Shown: piece after piece, positions 1-8,901 of the stretch
How positions within the stretch are numbered: position 1 is the stretch's first letter
Layout of the letters: every line of letters begins with the position of its first letter
NCBI GenBank assembly: GCA_008015835.1
Contig: SSGH01000006.1
Span: forward strand, 124,001-188,000
Source: Lysobacter sp.
GTDB lineage: Bacteria; Pseudomonadota; Gammaproteobacteria; Xanthomonadales; Xanthomonadaceae
DNA length: 64,000 nucleotides
Direction of reading: 5' to 3'
Notes under the pieces: generated by a model
What the model was told of the DNA's origin: nothing
Database searches by the model: none
Seen by the model: only the letters and a program-made list of their open reading frames with translations
Position numbers and translations under genes: made by a program

Positions 1-1560
1 GAACAGCGGCTGGATGTCGTCGTACCAGGTCGGCGCCTCGGGCACGGGTTTGCCGCTGAAGGCCAGCACGCTGACGTAGTTCAACGGGTTCGACAAATAG
101 CCCGGCGGCTGGTGCGCCAGACGATAGGCCACGCCGTACAACTGCCCGGCGATGTAGCCGCGCGGCGTGCCCGGGCCTTCGTCGCTCATGCGCAACTCCA
201 CCTTCGCGCGGCCGTCGGGATCGGTGCGCACGCAATTGCGGAACGAGAATGCGTCGGCGGGCGTGGCGATATCGGGAATCGCGGCATCCGGGCGCGTCGG
301 CGGGGTCATCGTCGCGCCGCCGCCGGAGCCGCCCATCAAGCCCTGCGTCGGTGTGAGCAGGATGTCGGTCTCGGCCATCGGTCGGCCGAAACGGCTCGCG
401 CGCAGTTCCAGCGCGCCGCATTCGCCCGGGTCCAGACGGAACACGAATTGATCGGCGCGCACGTATTGCCCGTCGAGCGTTTCCTGCAGCAGTACGTTGA
501 ACGAAGCCGAGCCGGCGATCGGCGTGAGCAGCACCAAGGGCCGCTCGCGCAGCAGCTCGGCCGCCTCGCGTCGGTCGCTCAGGTCGAAATCCTGCACGCC
601 TGCGGTCTGCGTGTACCAGTTGGGATCGCGATACGGCACTTCGCCGACGATGGCGACCTGCGGCGGCGCCACCGACGCCAGCGTCGCCGGCACGTTCTCG
701 CGCAGCACGCCCACCAGCACGCGGCCGATGTCTTGCAGCCCGCTGTTGGCGTCTTCGATCGGGAACGTATTGCCAAGATCCAGGCTCAGCACGCGCGCGT
801 CGGGGTCGAATCGCCCCTGCACGTTGTAGACGCCACCGGCCGGCACCATCAGCGAGGCGGTGGTGTCGGCGACCATCTGCCGGCCGAACACATAATGCTT
901 CGGCTCGCCGCGACGGTAAGGACCGATGCTGCCGACCACGTGGCCCATCGTGTAGCGCGGGATCGTCGAATCGCGGCCGTAACCGAAGACGTTGAAGCAG
1001 ATCGAGAGCATGCCGTCGTCGCTGCGCTCGCGCAGCGCGCGCAACAGCCGCGAATCCAAATGCTCGGCCCATTGCGTGGCGTCCAGGACCGATTGGTAAT
1101 TCGCGGCGAGCTGTTGATCGCGCGGCACGCCTGTCTGCTGGCGTTTCCACAAGTTGCAGAACGGCCCGGGCACGTATTCGCCGCTCATCGCTTCCTGGCG
1201 TGCGGCGTCGAGCAAGCGCACCTGCATGCCCCAGATTTCCGAAACCATCTGCTGCTGCGGGTCCAGATCGACCAACTTGCCCGGCGCGCGCCGGTCCGCG
1301 TTCTCCACCGACATGCCGATCGCCGGGTCTTGGCTGGGATCGGTCAAGGCCACGCCGTCCAGCATGCCACCGGTGACCACGCAATCGAGGAAGCGATAAA
1401 CGCCGGTGCCCTCCGGGTTCCAACTGCCGTTTTGGTTGAGCTGCTGATATTCCGGCACGAACGACGCGTTCTGAAACGTGCGCACATCGTTGTTGATGGT
1501 CGAAACGTCGGCCTGGAACCAGCCCGCGAAATGCAACCGCGGCGAATCGAGATAACTCAT
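1..1560 (-). CDS. VioB-like conserved protein, C-terminus beyond the window
   Basis: The frame is open for 520 codons and runs off the left edge, so the C-terminus is missing. The start at 1560 is fixed by a perfect AGGAGG box about 7 nt upstream. There is no signal peptide. The N-terminus (MSYLDSPRLHFAGWFQADVS) resembles the opening of VioB/RebD-type proteins, which begin with a similar DFPRIHFRGW-like stretch; those make an imine dimer in bisindole biosynthesis. That is family resemblance only, and no partner oxidase is present. The last visible residues (TWYDDIQPLF) resemble the start of the small protein at 5748-5978. It is the last gene of the leftward set beginning at 5312, 61 bp after its neighbour. 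Function unknown. Confidence 0.6.
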   Translation of the reverse strand, partial: MSYLDSPRLHFAGWFQADVSTINNDVRTFQNASFVPEYQQLNQNGSWNPEGTGVYRFLDCVVTGGMLDGVALTDPSQDPAIGMSVENADRRAPGKLVDLDPQQQMVSEIWGMQVRLLDAARQEAMSGEYVPGPFCNLWKRQQTGVPRDQQLAANYQSVLDATQWAEHLDSRLLRALRERSDDGMLSICFNVFGYGRDSTIPRYTMGHVVGSIGPYRRGEPKHYVFGRQMVADTTASLMVPAGGVYNVQGRFDPDARVLSLDLGNTFPIEDANSGLQDIGRVLVGVLRENVPATLASVAPPQVAIVGEVPYRDPNWYTQTAGVQDFDLSDRREAAELLRERPLVLLTPIAGSASFNVLLQETLDGQYVRADQFVFRLDPGECGALELRASRFGRPMAETDILLTPTQGLMGGSGGGATMTPPTRPDAAIPDIATPADAFSFRNCVRTDPDGRAKVELRMSDEGPGTPRGYIAGQLYGVAYRLAHQPPGYLSNPLNYVSVLAFSGKPVPEAPTWYDDIQPLF

Positions 1561-1621
1561 CGGAAACCTCCTGTTGCGTGGAGTACGGCCTATCGCGCGA
1601 CGATGCGCATCGGCGAACGCC

Positions 1622-2629
1622 TCAGCGGCGCACGTCGGGATTCATGTCCGACCAACTGGCGCCGGCGGGCGTTGACTGCGCGTCGCCCAAGCCTTCGCGT
1701 TTGTTCGGGCAATCGCTCTCGAACAGACAGCACCACTCGGGCTCGGCCGGGCACATCTGCGCCACTTGGTCCCAGGTGTGCGCCGGGTCGGGTTTTTGTT
1801 CGCGGAAGCTGCTGTAGTTCTGGCTGACGATCGGCGCGTTCGGCGGATCGGTCGGCGAACCGGAGAAATAGAACGACTGCGGATGACGGTACGGTACGGC
1901 GTCGGGATTCGTCGGGTCGTCCGAGGTCGCATCGCGCCAGAACGCGTAGCCGAACAGGATTTTCTGCGGGCCGACTTCGCGGGCGTAGGCTTGGATCGCG
2001 CCGCCCAGGTGCGCGCTGCGCGCGGCGTCGTAAGGCAGGTGCTTAATGAAATCGCGGCGCGGCGGATGGTTCTTCGGCGAGAACTTGCAGCACTGCGGCG
2101 TACCCGCCGGGCGGTCGGCGTAGCGCAGGAAATACGCTTTGTTGCCGAGCGACACGAAGGCGCAACTGAAGTTGTTCGCCGAGGGAAAAATCGGCAGACA
2201 GTATTTGTCGTAGTACTCCATCATCGCGCCTTCGCCGTCGCGGTCTTTCGGCACGTACGCGGAGTCGTAATACGTCGCGCCGTACGACACTTGATAGTCG
2301 TCCGGCGTCAGCCCAGCGGGCGGCGAGGCGTAGGGCGGCGGGAATTGGTCGTAGTTCTTGAACACCCGGTACATCGTCCAGGTGCTGACCCACCACTTCG
2401 GATAGATCGGATCGGTGGGTTCGCCGGCCTTGCGCTTGTGGATGCAGCGCTCGGGCGGGCGGCAGCCCAGGTCGTTGTGCACGCCGCCGGTGTAATAGGT
2501 GTGGCGCTCGGCGGGCGTTTGTTCGCGAGTGCGCTCGGCGGCGACGGCGGCGCAGGTCCAAACGGCGAGCGCGACGACGGCGATGCGGGCGAACGCGAAG
2601 AACGACGGCGAACGAGGCGAGACGGTCAT
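1622..2629 (-). CDS. Cys-rich secreted protein of unknown function
   Basis: 335 residues. The start at 2629 has a strong AGGAGGTC ribosome site and gives a typical Sec signal peptide (hydrophobic core AFARIAVVALAVWTCAAVAA, cleavage near AVAA). The mature part is rich in Cys (GCRPPERC, PQCCKF, EWCCLFESDC) and in Trp, Tyr and Pro, which suggests a disulphide-bonded periplasmic or extracellular protein. I recognise no catalytic motif or named domain. Its start overlaps the stop of the VTT-domain gene by four bases (ATGA), so the two are translationally coupled. Confidence 0.75.
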   Translation of the reverse strand: MTVSPRSPSFFAFARIAVVALAVWTCAAVAAERTREQTPAERHTYYTGGVHNDLGCRPPERCIHKRKAGEPTDPIYPKWWVSTWTMYRVFKNYDQFPPPYASPPAGLTPDDYQVSYGATYYDSAYVPKDRDGEGAMMEYYDKYCLPIFPSANNFSCAFVSLGNKAYFLRYADRPAGTPQCCKFSPKNHPPRRDFIKHLPYDAARSAHLGGAIQAYAREVGPQKILFGYAFWRDATSDDPTNPDAVPYRHPQSFYFSGSPTDPPNAPIVSQNYSSFREQKPDPAHTWDQVAQMCPAEPEWCCLFESDCPNKREGLGDAQSTPAGASWSDMNPDVRR

Positions 2630-3345
2630 GGGACCTCCTGGTCGGCGGAAAGGGATACGTCGGACGAGGCCGACGACGACACACGACGCAGCGCGATGCG
2701 ATGCAGCCACCAACTCGCCGCGGGTAAAGCCAGCAGCACGGCGAACGTCGCCGCCGCACCCGGCGCGCGCGTGCCGAGCCATGCGCTGCCGCCGTAGAGC
2801 GCGCCGAGCGCGAGCGACGCCAAGGCCGCATGCGCCAGCGCGCGCCACGGCGGCAAGCGCCAGACGCCGGCGAGCACCGCGCTCACCTCGGCCAGCACCG
2901 GCAGCGGACGCGCCAGCACAATCCACCACTCGGCCTGGGCGCGCGCGCGATCGCGCACGCGATCCCACAGGTCCGCGCCGATCCAACGCCGCAGCATCGG
3001 TTCCGGCAAGACACGGCCGAGGCCATAGCCGGTGGCGAACGACAAAAATCCGCCGAACGCGACCGCCGCACCGCCCGCGACCGGGCCGAGCGCCCAGCAC
3101 AGCGCCACCGCGACCACGCTGCTGGGAATCGGCAGCAACACATCGACCACCAACAGCGCGACGCCGACGATCGCGAACCCTACGAGACCGTCGCGCGACT
3201 GCAGCCACAGCGGCGCCGCGCGTTCCAGGTCATCGCCCCACAGCGCGAACGGCACCAGCACGCAGGCCGTGAGCGCGACCGCCATCGCGCACAAGCGCCA
3301 TGCGGACGCCATCGTCGGCATCGTCGCGTCGCGCGTCGCGTTCAT
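2626..3345 (-). CDS. VTT/SNARE-associated (DedA/TVP38-like) membrane protein
   Basis: 239 residues with about five hydrophobic segments. The central part (LLPIPSSVVAV, then GPVAGGAAVAFGGFLSFATG and YGLGRVLPE) follows the VTT/SNARE-associated pattern: Pro-rich re-entrant loop, Gly-rich helix, then a GR motif. This family includes DedA and TMEM41/TVP38 proteins, several of which flip or transport lipids such as undecaprenyl phosphate. Both ends overlap the neighbouring genes by four bases (ATGA with the TonB receptor upstream and with the secreted protein downstream), so it belongs to one transcript. Substrate cannot be deduced. Confidence 0.8.
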   Translation of the reverse strand: MNATRDATMPTMASAWRLCAMAVALTACVLVPFALWGDDLERAAPLWLQSRDGLVGFAIVGVALLVVDVLLPIPSSVVAVALCWALGPVAGGAAVAFGGFLSFATGYGLGRVLPEPMLRRWIGADLWDRVRDRARAQAEWWIVLARPLPVLAEVSAVLAGVWRLPPWRALAHAALASLALGALYGGSAWLGTRAPGAAATFAVLLALPAASWWLHRIALRRVSSSASSDVSLSADQEVP

Positions 3346-5312
3346 GGGAACCGCCACTGCATCGAAACCCGCACACGACGCCCGCCGGTGCGGTTGCCGA
3401 TCGTCTCTTCGACGTCGCGATCGAGCGCGTCGTCGACCGCAAGCCGCACATCGACGGGACCGAGCGTTTGTCGCAGCGAAAGATCCAGCGTGGTCGCCGC
3501 CGCGAGCCAACGGTCGCCGGTGGGAATCGACGAATCGAAACGGCGGCTCAGGTGCCGCAGCGACGCGCCGAATTCGCGCCCAACGCCGATCGGCCAAGCG
3601 CCGGTCGCCGCCAACTGCAGACGCGGACGATGGCGCAATTCGACGCCGCCGACCGGATCGCGCACGCGCATCCACGCGCCTTCGACGCGCAGGCGACCGT
3701 CGCCGAACACGGGCCGCTCGGCGCGCCACTCGACACCGTCGGATTCGATCCGCGCGCGATTCACCAACCGCGGCGGCGGCCCGGACTCGAAATCGATCAG
3801 ATCGCGATACCGCGCGGCGAACAGCGTCACGCGCATCGACCAGCCATTCATCGACCCGTCGTTCATCGACCCGTCGTTCGCCGCCGCGTCGTGCGCATAG
3901 AACAGCTCGCCGTGCGAAGCGCGCTCGGCGCGCAGCGCGGCATCGCCCACCAACGGGTGACCGAGCGCGTAAAAACTCGGCCGCTTCTCGCTGCGCGCGA
4001 TCGACGCGCCCCAACGCCCGCGGCCGTCGGCCAGCGTGCGCTGTAGCGACAGCATCGGATGCGTCGCGGCGTCGCCGTCGGAACGCTCGTAGCGCAGCCC
4101 GCCCTGCAGCGTCCACGCGTCCGAACGCCAACGCGCCTCGGCGAAGACGCTGTCGGTGCGCCGACGCAGTTCGAAGGACGCCGGCAACAGGAATCCGCCG
4201 AAGTCGATCGCGCTGTCGTAGCGCCCACGTTCGCGCGCGTGCGACCCGCCGGCGGTGAGCATCCACGCCTCTCCGAAACCGCGCCGCCAAATCGCCTGAT
4301 AGTCGTCGCGCCGATACTCGCTGCGGCTCTCGATCGGCGGCAAACCGAACGGATCGCGCAGCCCCGGCGCCACGCCCGGCGAGGCCTCATCGCCGCGACG
4401 CGACACCGTAGTCCCCTGCGCCTGCCACTGCCCGCTCGCGGCGTCCGCATCCCAGCGCAGCGAGAATTGGCGAGTGTCGCCGCGCCGCGATTCCAGCGTT
4501 CGCGCCTGCGCATAGCGCGCGCCGCCGCTGTCGTCGGGAAACCCGAGCGCATCGCTATCCGCGTAGCGCGCGGTCGCTTCGATGCGCGCGGTCGCGCCGA
4601 TGTCCTGCGCCCAGCCGCCGTTGACGCTGCGCGTGCGCTGGAACGCATCGCGGCGATCGCCTTCTTCGCGCTGCGCCGCGTTCGCCCAGACGCTGTCGCT
4701 GCGCCACGCGCCCAACGCGCCGCGCAGCCCGTCGCCGCCCGCGTACGCGCCGAAGGCGTCGCCGCGGCGGCGCGTGAAGATGTGGATCGAGCCGGCCATC
4801 GCTTCGGCGTTCGCCACGCTGGCGTTGCCGCGCACGATTTCGATGCGCTCGATGTCGTCCACCGCGAGCGCGTTGAGATCGACCGCGCTTCCGCGCGAGG
4901 ACAGCGGGTCGTTTTGACGCACGCGATCGACGAGGATCACGACGTGGCTGGGATCGGCGCCGCGCAGATACAGCGCGCCGAAGCCGCCGCTGCGCGGGCC
5001 GCGGTCGTTGACCAACCCCGCCTGCGAGGCGAGAACATCGGCCACGCTCAGCCCGCGCATCGCGTCGAGGTTTTCGCGGCGCAGCACGGTGATGTGTTGG
5101 CTCGCCGCCGCGGGCGCGGTCGGCAGCGCGCTGGCGGTGACTTCGATGCGATCGAGCGTGCGCTCGGGCGTACGATCGAGCGCGTCTTGCGCGGCGATCG
5201 TGTCGGGGGGCGCTTCGGCCGCCGCAGCTTCGAGGCTAAGAGCCGTTGCGCATGCGATCAACAGCGAAGCCAACGCCGTCGCGCGCCGCACGGCAGACGC
5301 GGGCGCAACCAT
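3342..5312 (-). CDS. TonB-dependent outer-membrane receptor (BtuB-like size)
   Basis: 656 residues from the ATG at 5312, chosen because it gives a clean signal peptide ending near EAAAAEA; a longer reading would put an Arg-rich non-signal extension in front. The plug domain shows VADVLASQAGL, LYLRGADPSHVVILVDRVRQND and IERIEIVRGNAS, the usual plug signatures, followed by a barrel with alternating strands ending in SMQWRFP. Size and plug are close to BtuB and small catecholate receptors. A Fur-like palindrome lies about 210 bp upstream, which would fit iron control. It overlaps the VTT gene by four bases. Ligand unknown. Confidence 0.88.
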   Translation of the reverse strand: MVAPASAVRRATALASLLIACATALSLEAAAAEAPPDTIAAQDALDRTPERTLDRIEVTASALPTAPAAASQHITVLRRENLDAMRGLSVADVLASQAGLVNDRGPRSGGFGALYLRGADPSHVVILVDRVRQNDPLSSRGSAVDLNALAVDDIERIEIVRGNASVANAEAMAGSIHIFTRRRGDAFGAYAGGDGLRGALGAWRSDSVWANAAQREEGDRRDAFQRTRSVNGGWAQDIGATARIEATARYADSDALGFPDDSGGARYAQARTLESRRGDTRQFSLRWDADAASGQWQAQGTTVSRRGDEASPGVAPGLRDPFGLPPIESRSEYRRDDYQAIWRRGFGEAWMLTAGGSHARERGRYDSAIDFGGFLLPASFELRRRTDSVFAEARWRSDAWTLQGGLRYERSDGDAATHPMLSLQRTLADGRGRWGASIARSEKRPSFYALGHPLVGDAALRAERASHGELFYAHDAAANDGSMNDGSMNGWSMRVTLFAARYRDLIDFESGPPPRLVNRARIESDGVEWRAERPVFGDGRLRVEGAWMRVRDPVGGVELRHRPRLQLAATGAWPIGVGREFGASLRHLSRRFDSSIPTGDRWLAAATTLDLSLRQTLGPVDVRLAVDDALDRDVEETIGNRTGGRRVRVSMQWRFP

Positions 5313-5747
5313 CGAATTCGAAACGAACGGAGGCGAATGCGTGGACTGCGCTCGGCGCGCGAACTCCCGCGGCGCGGCGTCGCTGCGTCGTCGGTGCGTC
5401 CTGCCCGGCCCCTGCCCCATCGGTGCGTCCTTCGCCGCGCATCGTGCGCGGCCGCGTCATCGCGTCGTTCCATCCGCATCCCGCGAACCGCCGGAATGCC
5501 CCCTATCGCAATCGCTGCGCCGCATACTGGTACTCATTCGCAACTCCCGTCAAGCCTTCGCCGATGAGCGACCCGTGTCGCTTCGCGATGAGAGGTCCAC
5601 GATCCCTTCGGCGATTCATGCCGCGTATCGACAGCGCGAGACCGATACGGCGCCGGCCGCACGGATCGAACGCGGTGTAGATGAGCGATCGGACGGTAGA
5701 TCGCGACGAAGAACGACGACGCGCCGCACGGCGCGCCCGAACGATCC
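5313..5747. other. Intergenic region upstream of the TonB receptor
   Basis: 435 bp without a convincing gene on either strand. It holds the Fur-like palindrome at 5521-5541. I searched it for a cobalamin riboswitch B12 box, expected before many BtuB-like genes, and found none. Confidence 0.5.
5521..5541 (-). promoter_or_regulatory. Fur-box-like palindrome
   Basis: On the minus strand the sequence GCGAATGAGTACCAGTATG matches the classical 19-bp Fur consensus at about 12 of 19 positions, including the ATGA half-site and the CA-TAT half. It lies upstream of the TonB receptor in the right orientation to control it. This is a motif match only. Confidence 0.35.
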
Positions 5748-5978
5748 TCAGGCCGGAAAGTCCTGACGCATCCAGGTCGCGAACAGTTCGACTTGCTCGG
5801 GCGTCAACGACGGGTACGGCGGCGGCGGCATGTTGCCGCTGCGGATGCGCGCGAAGATCGGCTTGGCGTGGGCCTTCACGTCCTCGTACTTGGCCAGATC
5901 CATGCTCCACAGCATGCCGGCGCGATACAGCTTGAACAGCGGCGCGATATCGCGCTCGAACGAAACCTCGTCGGCCAT
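5748..5978 (-). CDS. Small conserved protein with DIAPLF and MPPPPYP motifs
   Basis: 76 residues, no signal peptide or membrane segment. The opening SFERDIAPLFKLYRAGM and the Pro-rich RSGNMPPPPYPSLTPEQVE are distinctive. The DIAPLF portion resembles the end of the visible part of the protein at 1-1560 (DDIQPLF), and in both the motif is likely to start a helical module. It is isolated on its strand, about 435 bp upstream of the TonB receptor start and 95 bp downstream of the phosphatase gene, so it could be the last gene of the 8655-to-5748 leftward group. Function unknown. Confidence 0.65.
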   Translation of the reverse strand: MADEVSFERDIAPLFKLYRAGMLWSMDLAKYEDVKAHAKPIFARIRSGNMPPPPYPSLTPEQVELFATWMRQDFPA

Positions 5979-6073
5979 CCCTGAAGCTCCCCGGTGGCGA
6001 ACGCAACGTTGCCGCGGTCGCGGCCCCCAGCGGTGCGTTTCGACCGCGATCTTCCGGGCAGCGCCCGGGTCGG

Positions 6074-6931
6074 TCAAGCCGCGCGGCGCTCGGGGGAGCC
6101 CGACGCTGCGTCCGCCGAGGCGCTCGTCGCCGCATGAGCGGCTTTCGGCGGCAATTCCGCCAACGCATCGCCATGCTGCGACAACAAGCGCAGCGTCCCG
6201 TCCGCCTCCTCGACGAACGCCGTGAGGCTTTCCACCCAATCGCCGTCGTTGGCGTAGATCAGACCATCGCGCACGCACAGCGCGGCGCGATGGATATGCC
6301 CGCAAACGATGCCGTCCAAGCCGCGTCGCCGCGCCGCGTCCACGCTGGCTTGCGTATAGCGTTCGATGTAGCGCTCGGCCGCGCCGCTGCGCCGTTTGAG
6401 GAATTCGGCCAACGACCAGTAGCGCAGACCAAGACGCTGACGCACGACGTTGAGCGCGCGGTTGCCGCCGAGAATGCGGTCGTACACCCAGTCGCCGACT
6501 TTCTCCTGCAAATTGCCGAACTGGGTGATGGCGTCGAATTCGTCGCCGTGCACGACCAACAAACGTCGGCCATCGAGCGTGCGATGGATCGCGCGACGCC
6601 GCACGCGCATCGCCGGCAGCGCCAAACCGCAAACCCGCCGGATCGGACGATCGTGATTGCCCGGGATGTAGACGATCTCGGTGCGTTTGCGGCGCAGGCC
6701 GTGCAAGGTCTCCACCACGCGCCGCTCGTCCGCCCCCCAACGCGCGCGACGCGAGGCCATCCACCACAGATCGACGATGTCGCCCACCAGATACAACCGA
6801 TCGCAATCCAGCTCGGCTAAGAACCGCGCCAGTTCCGCGGCGTGGCAGTACGACGAGCCCAGATGCAGATCGGAAAGAAAGACCGCCCGCCGCCGCTTCC
6901 CACGGCCAACGGCAGGATCGGTCGAAACCAT
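6074..6931 (-). CDS. LpxH-like UDP-2,3-diacylglucosamine diphosphatase family metallophosphatase
   Basis: 285 residues. All calcineurin-type metal-binding blocks are present in order: SDLHLGS near the N-terminus, GDIVDLWW, PGNHDR, VVHGDEFD and CGHIHRA. The spacing and the GDEFD box fit the UDP-2,3-diacylglucosamine diphosphatase/LpxH-type family, which hydrolyses the lipid A precursor to lipid X at the inner-membrane face. Because the canonical LpxH (about 240 residues) may be elsewhere in the genome, this could be a paralogue with another lipid substrate. Its ATG shares one base with the stop of the acyltransferase gene upstream, so the two are coupled. The Ala-rich tail is unusual. Confidence 0.8.
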   Translation of the reverse strand: MVSTDPAVGRGKRRRAVFLSDLHLGSSYCHAAELARFLAELDCDRLYLVGDIVDLWWMASRRARWGADERRVVETLHGLRRKRTEIVYIPGNHDRPIRRVCGLALPAMRVRRRAIHRTLDGRRLLVVHGDEFDAITQFGNLQEKVGDWVYDRILGGNRALNVVRQRLGLRYWSLAEFLKRRSGAAERYIERYTQASVDAARRRGLDGIVCGHIHRAALCVRDGLIYANDGDWVESLTAFVEEADGTLRLLSQHGDALAELPPKAAHAATSASADAASGSPERRAA

Positions 6932-8655
6932 CACGCTTCCGCGCCGCGCGGCTGCAGATACCGCTGCCGCTTTTTCGGCAGCACGCGCCGCAGATCGACT
7001 TCGATCAAGCCATCGATGCTGTCGCTGAACGCGGGATCCACGCCGAAGGCGAGAAATCGCGCGCCGCCGGGTTCGCACAGCTCGGTGTACTGCTTGTACA
7101 GCACCGGCACGGCGGCGCCGTGCGCGGCGAGATTGGCTTTGAGCACGTCGAACGCGGTGTCGGCGTCGAGTTCGCCGAAACACGGCGGGGCGGCGAAATA
7201 ACGGAACGGCCGCAGCGAGGCCGCCACGCGATCGTCGCAGCCGTAGTAACGCGCGTAGTACGCGACCAATTGTTCGCGCGCGGGCAGCGGCAATGCCGCG
7301 CTGATCGACACCGCCCCGAACAGATAACGCACCTGCGGATAGCGACGCAGATAAGCGCCGATGCCCTGCCACAGATAATCCAGACTGCGGCTGCCCCAGT
7401 ACTCCGGCGACACGAAACTGCGCCCCAACTCCATGCCTTCGGCGATGCGCGGCACCGCTTCGTCGGCGTAGCGGAAGAGCGACGCGGTGTAGAGCCCGGC
7501 CAAGCCGTAACGCGCCAAGACCTGCGCCCCCAGCGCAACGCGATACGCGCCCGCGATGCGCCCCGCGGCCGCGTCCCAGACCAAAATGTGGCGATAGTGC
7601 GGGTCGTAATCGTCCAAATCGCGACTGCGCCCAGTGCCCTCGCCCACCGCGCGAAACGTGATCTCGCGCAAGCGCCCGATTTCGAGCAACAACGGCGCGT
7701 CCGCCTCCAAGCGCGCCAGCCGAATTTCCTTGCCGTCGCCGGTCTTACCGAGCAATTCGGTCTGGGCGATGCCGACGATCAACTCGGCATGACCGATCGG
7801 CGGCGCGATCGCCTCGGGCGTCGGGGCGGCGCCGGGCGCCGTGCCCGCTCCACGTCCGCGATGTCGCCCCAGCGCCTCGACCTTCGCGCGCACTTCGCGC
7901 AGCACGGCCTCGGCATCGGCTTGCGCGTCCAGCCGAAACGCGGTGCCGAAATGCACCTGCAGCGGCCGCCGGCTGCGCGCGAACATCTCGCGCGGCAGCA
8001 GCGCGGTGGCCGCCGGCTTGTACACGGCGGAAGCGCCGTAGAACAACGCGGAATTGCGCGCCCGAATGCGCGCGGGCAACACCGGCGTATCGGTCTTGCG
8101 CGCGAAACGCACGAACCCGCTGCGCCAACGCCCGTCGCGCACTCCCGTCAGGCCTAAGCGCGAGACTTCGCCCGCGGGGAACACGATCACGCATTCCTCC
8201 GCCTCCAGCGCGCGCTCGATCGCGCGCAAGCTGTCAGGACTGGGTCGCCCGCCCAGAATGCGGATCGGCAACATCAGCGCCGCCAACGGCTCGATCGCGG
8301 CCAGCACGTCGTTCGCGACGATCTTCACGTCGCGGCGCACTCGTCCCACCGCTTCCAGCAGCACGAGGGCATCCAGCGCCCCGGACGGATGGTTGGCGAC
8401 GATCAGCAAGCGCCCGGCGGCGGGAACGCCGGCCAACGCCTGCGCGTCCACACGAGAGTCCACGCCGAGATGGGCCAGGGCCGCACGCAGAAAGTCGAAG
8501 GCCCGCAAATCCCCGTGGACGTTCAGGAACGATTCGATCTCCGGCAGTCGCGACCAGCGTCCGATCGCGCCGACCAGTCGTCGCGTCAACCGCGCGCGCC
8601 GCCCCCGGAACCATTGCGGATAACGACGTTGAAGTTGGTCTTCGAGCGCACGCAT
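6931..8655 (-). CDS. OlsF-like bifunctional acyltransferase (PlsC domain plus GNAT domain)
   Basis: 574 residues with two domains. The N-terminal half is a PlsC-type acyltransferase: the NHPSGALD active-site block (His89, Asp95) and the VFPAGEVSR acceptor block near residue 160. The C-terminal half (about 290-560) is an OlsB/N-acyltransferase-like GNAT domain with ELGRSFVSPEYWGSRSLDYLW. This order matches OlsF, which makes phosphorus-free ornithine lipids by N- then O-acylation of ornithine. The adjoining lipid phosphatase supports a membrane-lipid role. The ATG at 8655 is chosen from the domain boundary; its ribosome site is weak. Haemolysin-like acyltransferases of unknown substrate are the alternative. 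Confidence 0.75.
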   Translation of the reverse strand: MRALEDQLQRRYPQWFRGRRARLTRRLVGAIGRWSRLPEIESFLNVHGDLRAFDFLRAALAHLGVDSRVDAQALAGVPAAGRLLIVANHPSGALDALVLLEAVGRVRRDVKIVANDVLAAIEPLAALMLPIRILGGRPSPDSLRAIERALEAEECVIVFPAGEVSRLGLTGVRDGRWRSGFVRFARKTDTPVLPARIRARNSALFYGASAVYKPAATALLPREMFARSRRPLQVHFGTAFRLDAQADAEAVLREVRAKVEALGRHRGRGAGTAPGAAPTPEAIAPPIGHAELIVGIAQTELLGKTGDGKEIRLARLEADAPLLLEIGRLREITFRAVGEGTGRSRDLDDYDPHYRHILVWDAAAGRIAGAYRVALGAQVLARYGLAGLYTASLFRYADEAVPRIAEGMELGRSFVSPEYWGSRSLDYLWQGIGAYLRRYPQVRYLFGAVSISAALPLPAREQLVAYYARYYGCDDRVAASLRPFRYFAAPPCFGELDADTAFDVLKANLAAHGAAVPVLYKQYTELCEPGGARFLAFGVDPAFSDSIDGLIEVDLRRVLPKKRQRYLQPRGAEA

Positions 8656-8901
8656 CGCGGTATCGGCCCTTTGCGGACCCCGGCGGCCCGCGTTGGCCGG
8701 CAGCCTGAGGGACAGCGGCGACACGCGCGTGGCGTTTCGACGGCATTTGGATGACACTGCCGACGCCCGCGCATGCCCCGCCGAGCGGTCATGCAAACGC
8801 CGCCCCCGGTGTGTATGATGCGCGCCCATCTTTTCATCCCGATTAAGGGATAAGGCAGCGCTGGCTTCATCGGCGTCGCCGCGCCACATGGATGTGCCGC
8901 C

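Noticed and set aside
112-1827. Plus-strand open frame of 571 codons at the left end
   Set aside because: It is antisense to the VioB-like gene, which has a perfect ribosome site and a recognisable N-terminus. The plus-strand product is compositionally abnormal.
5313-5747. Cobalamin riboswitch before the TonB receptor
   Set aside because: No B12-box-like stretch is present on the minus strand; only a Fur-like site was seen.
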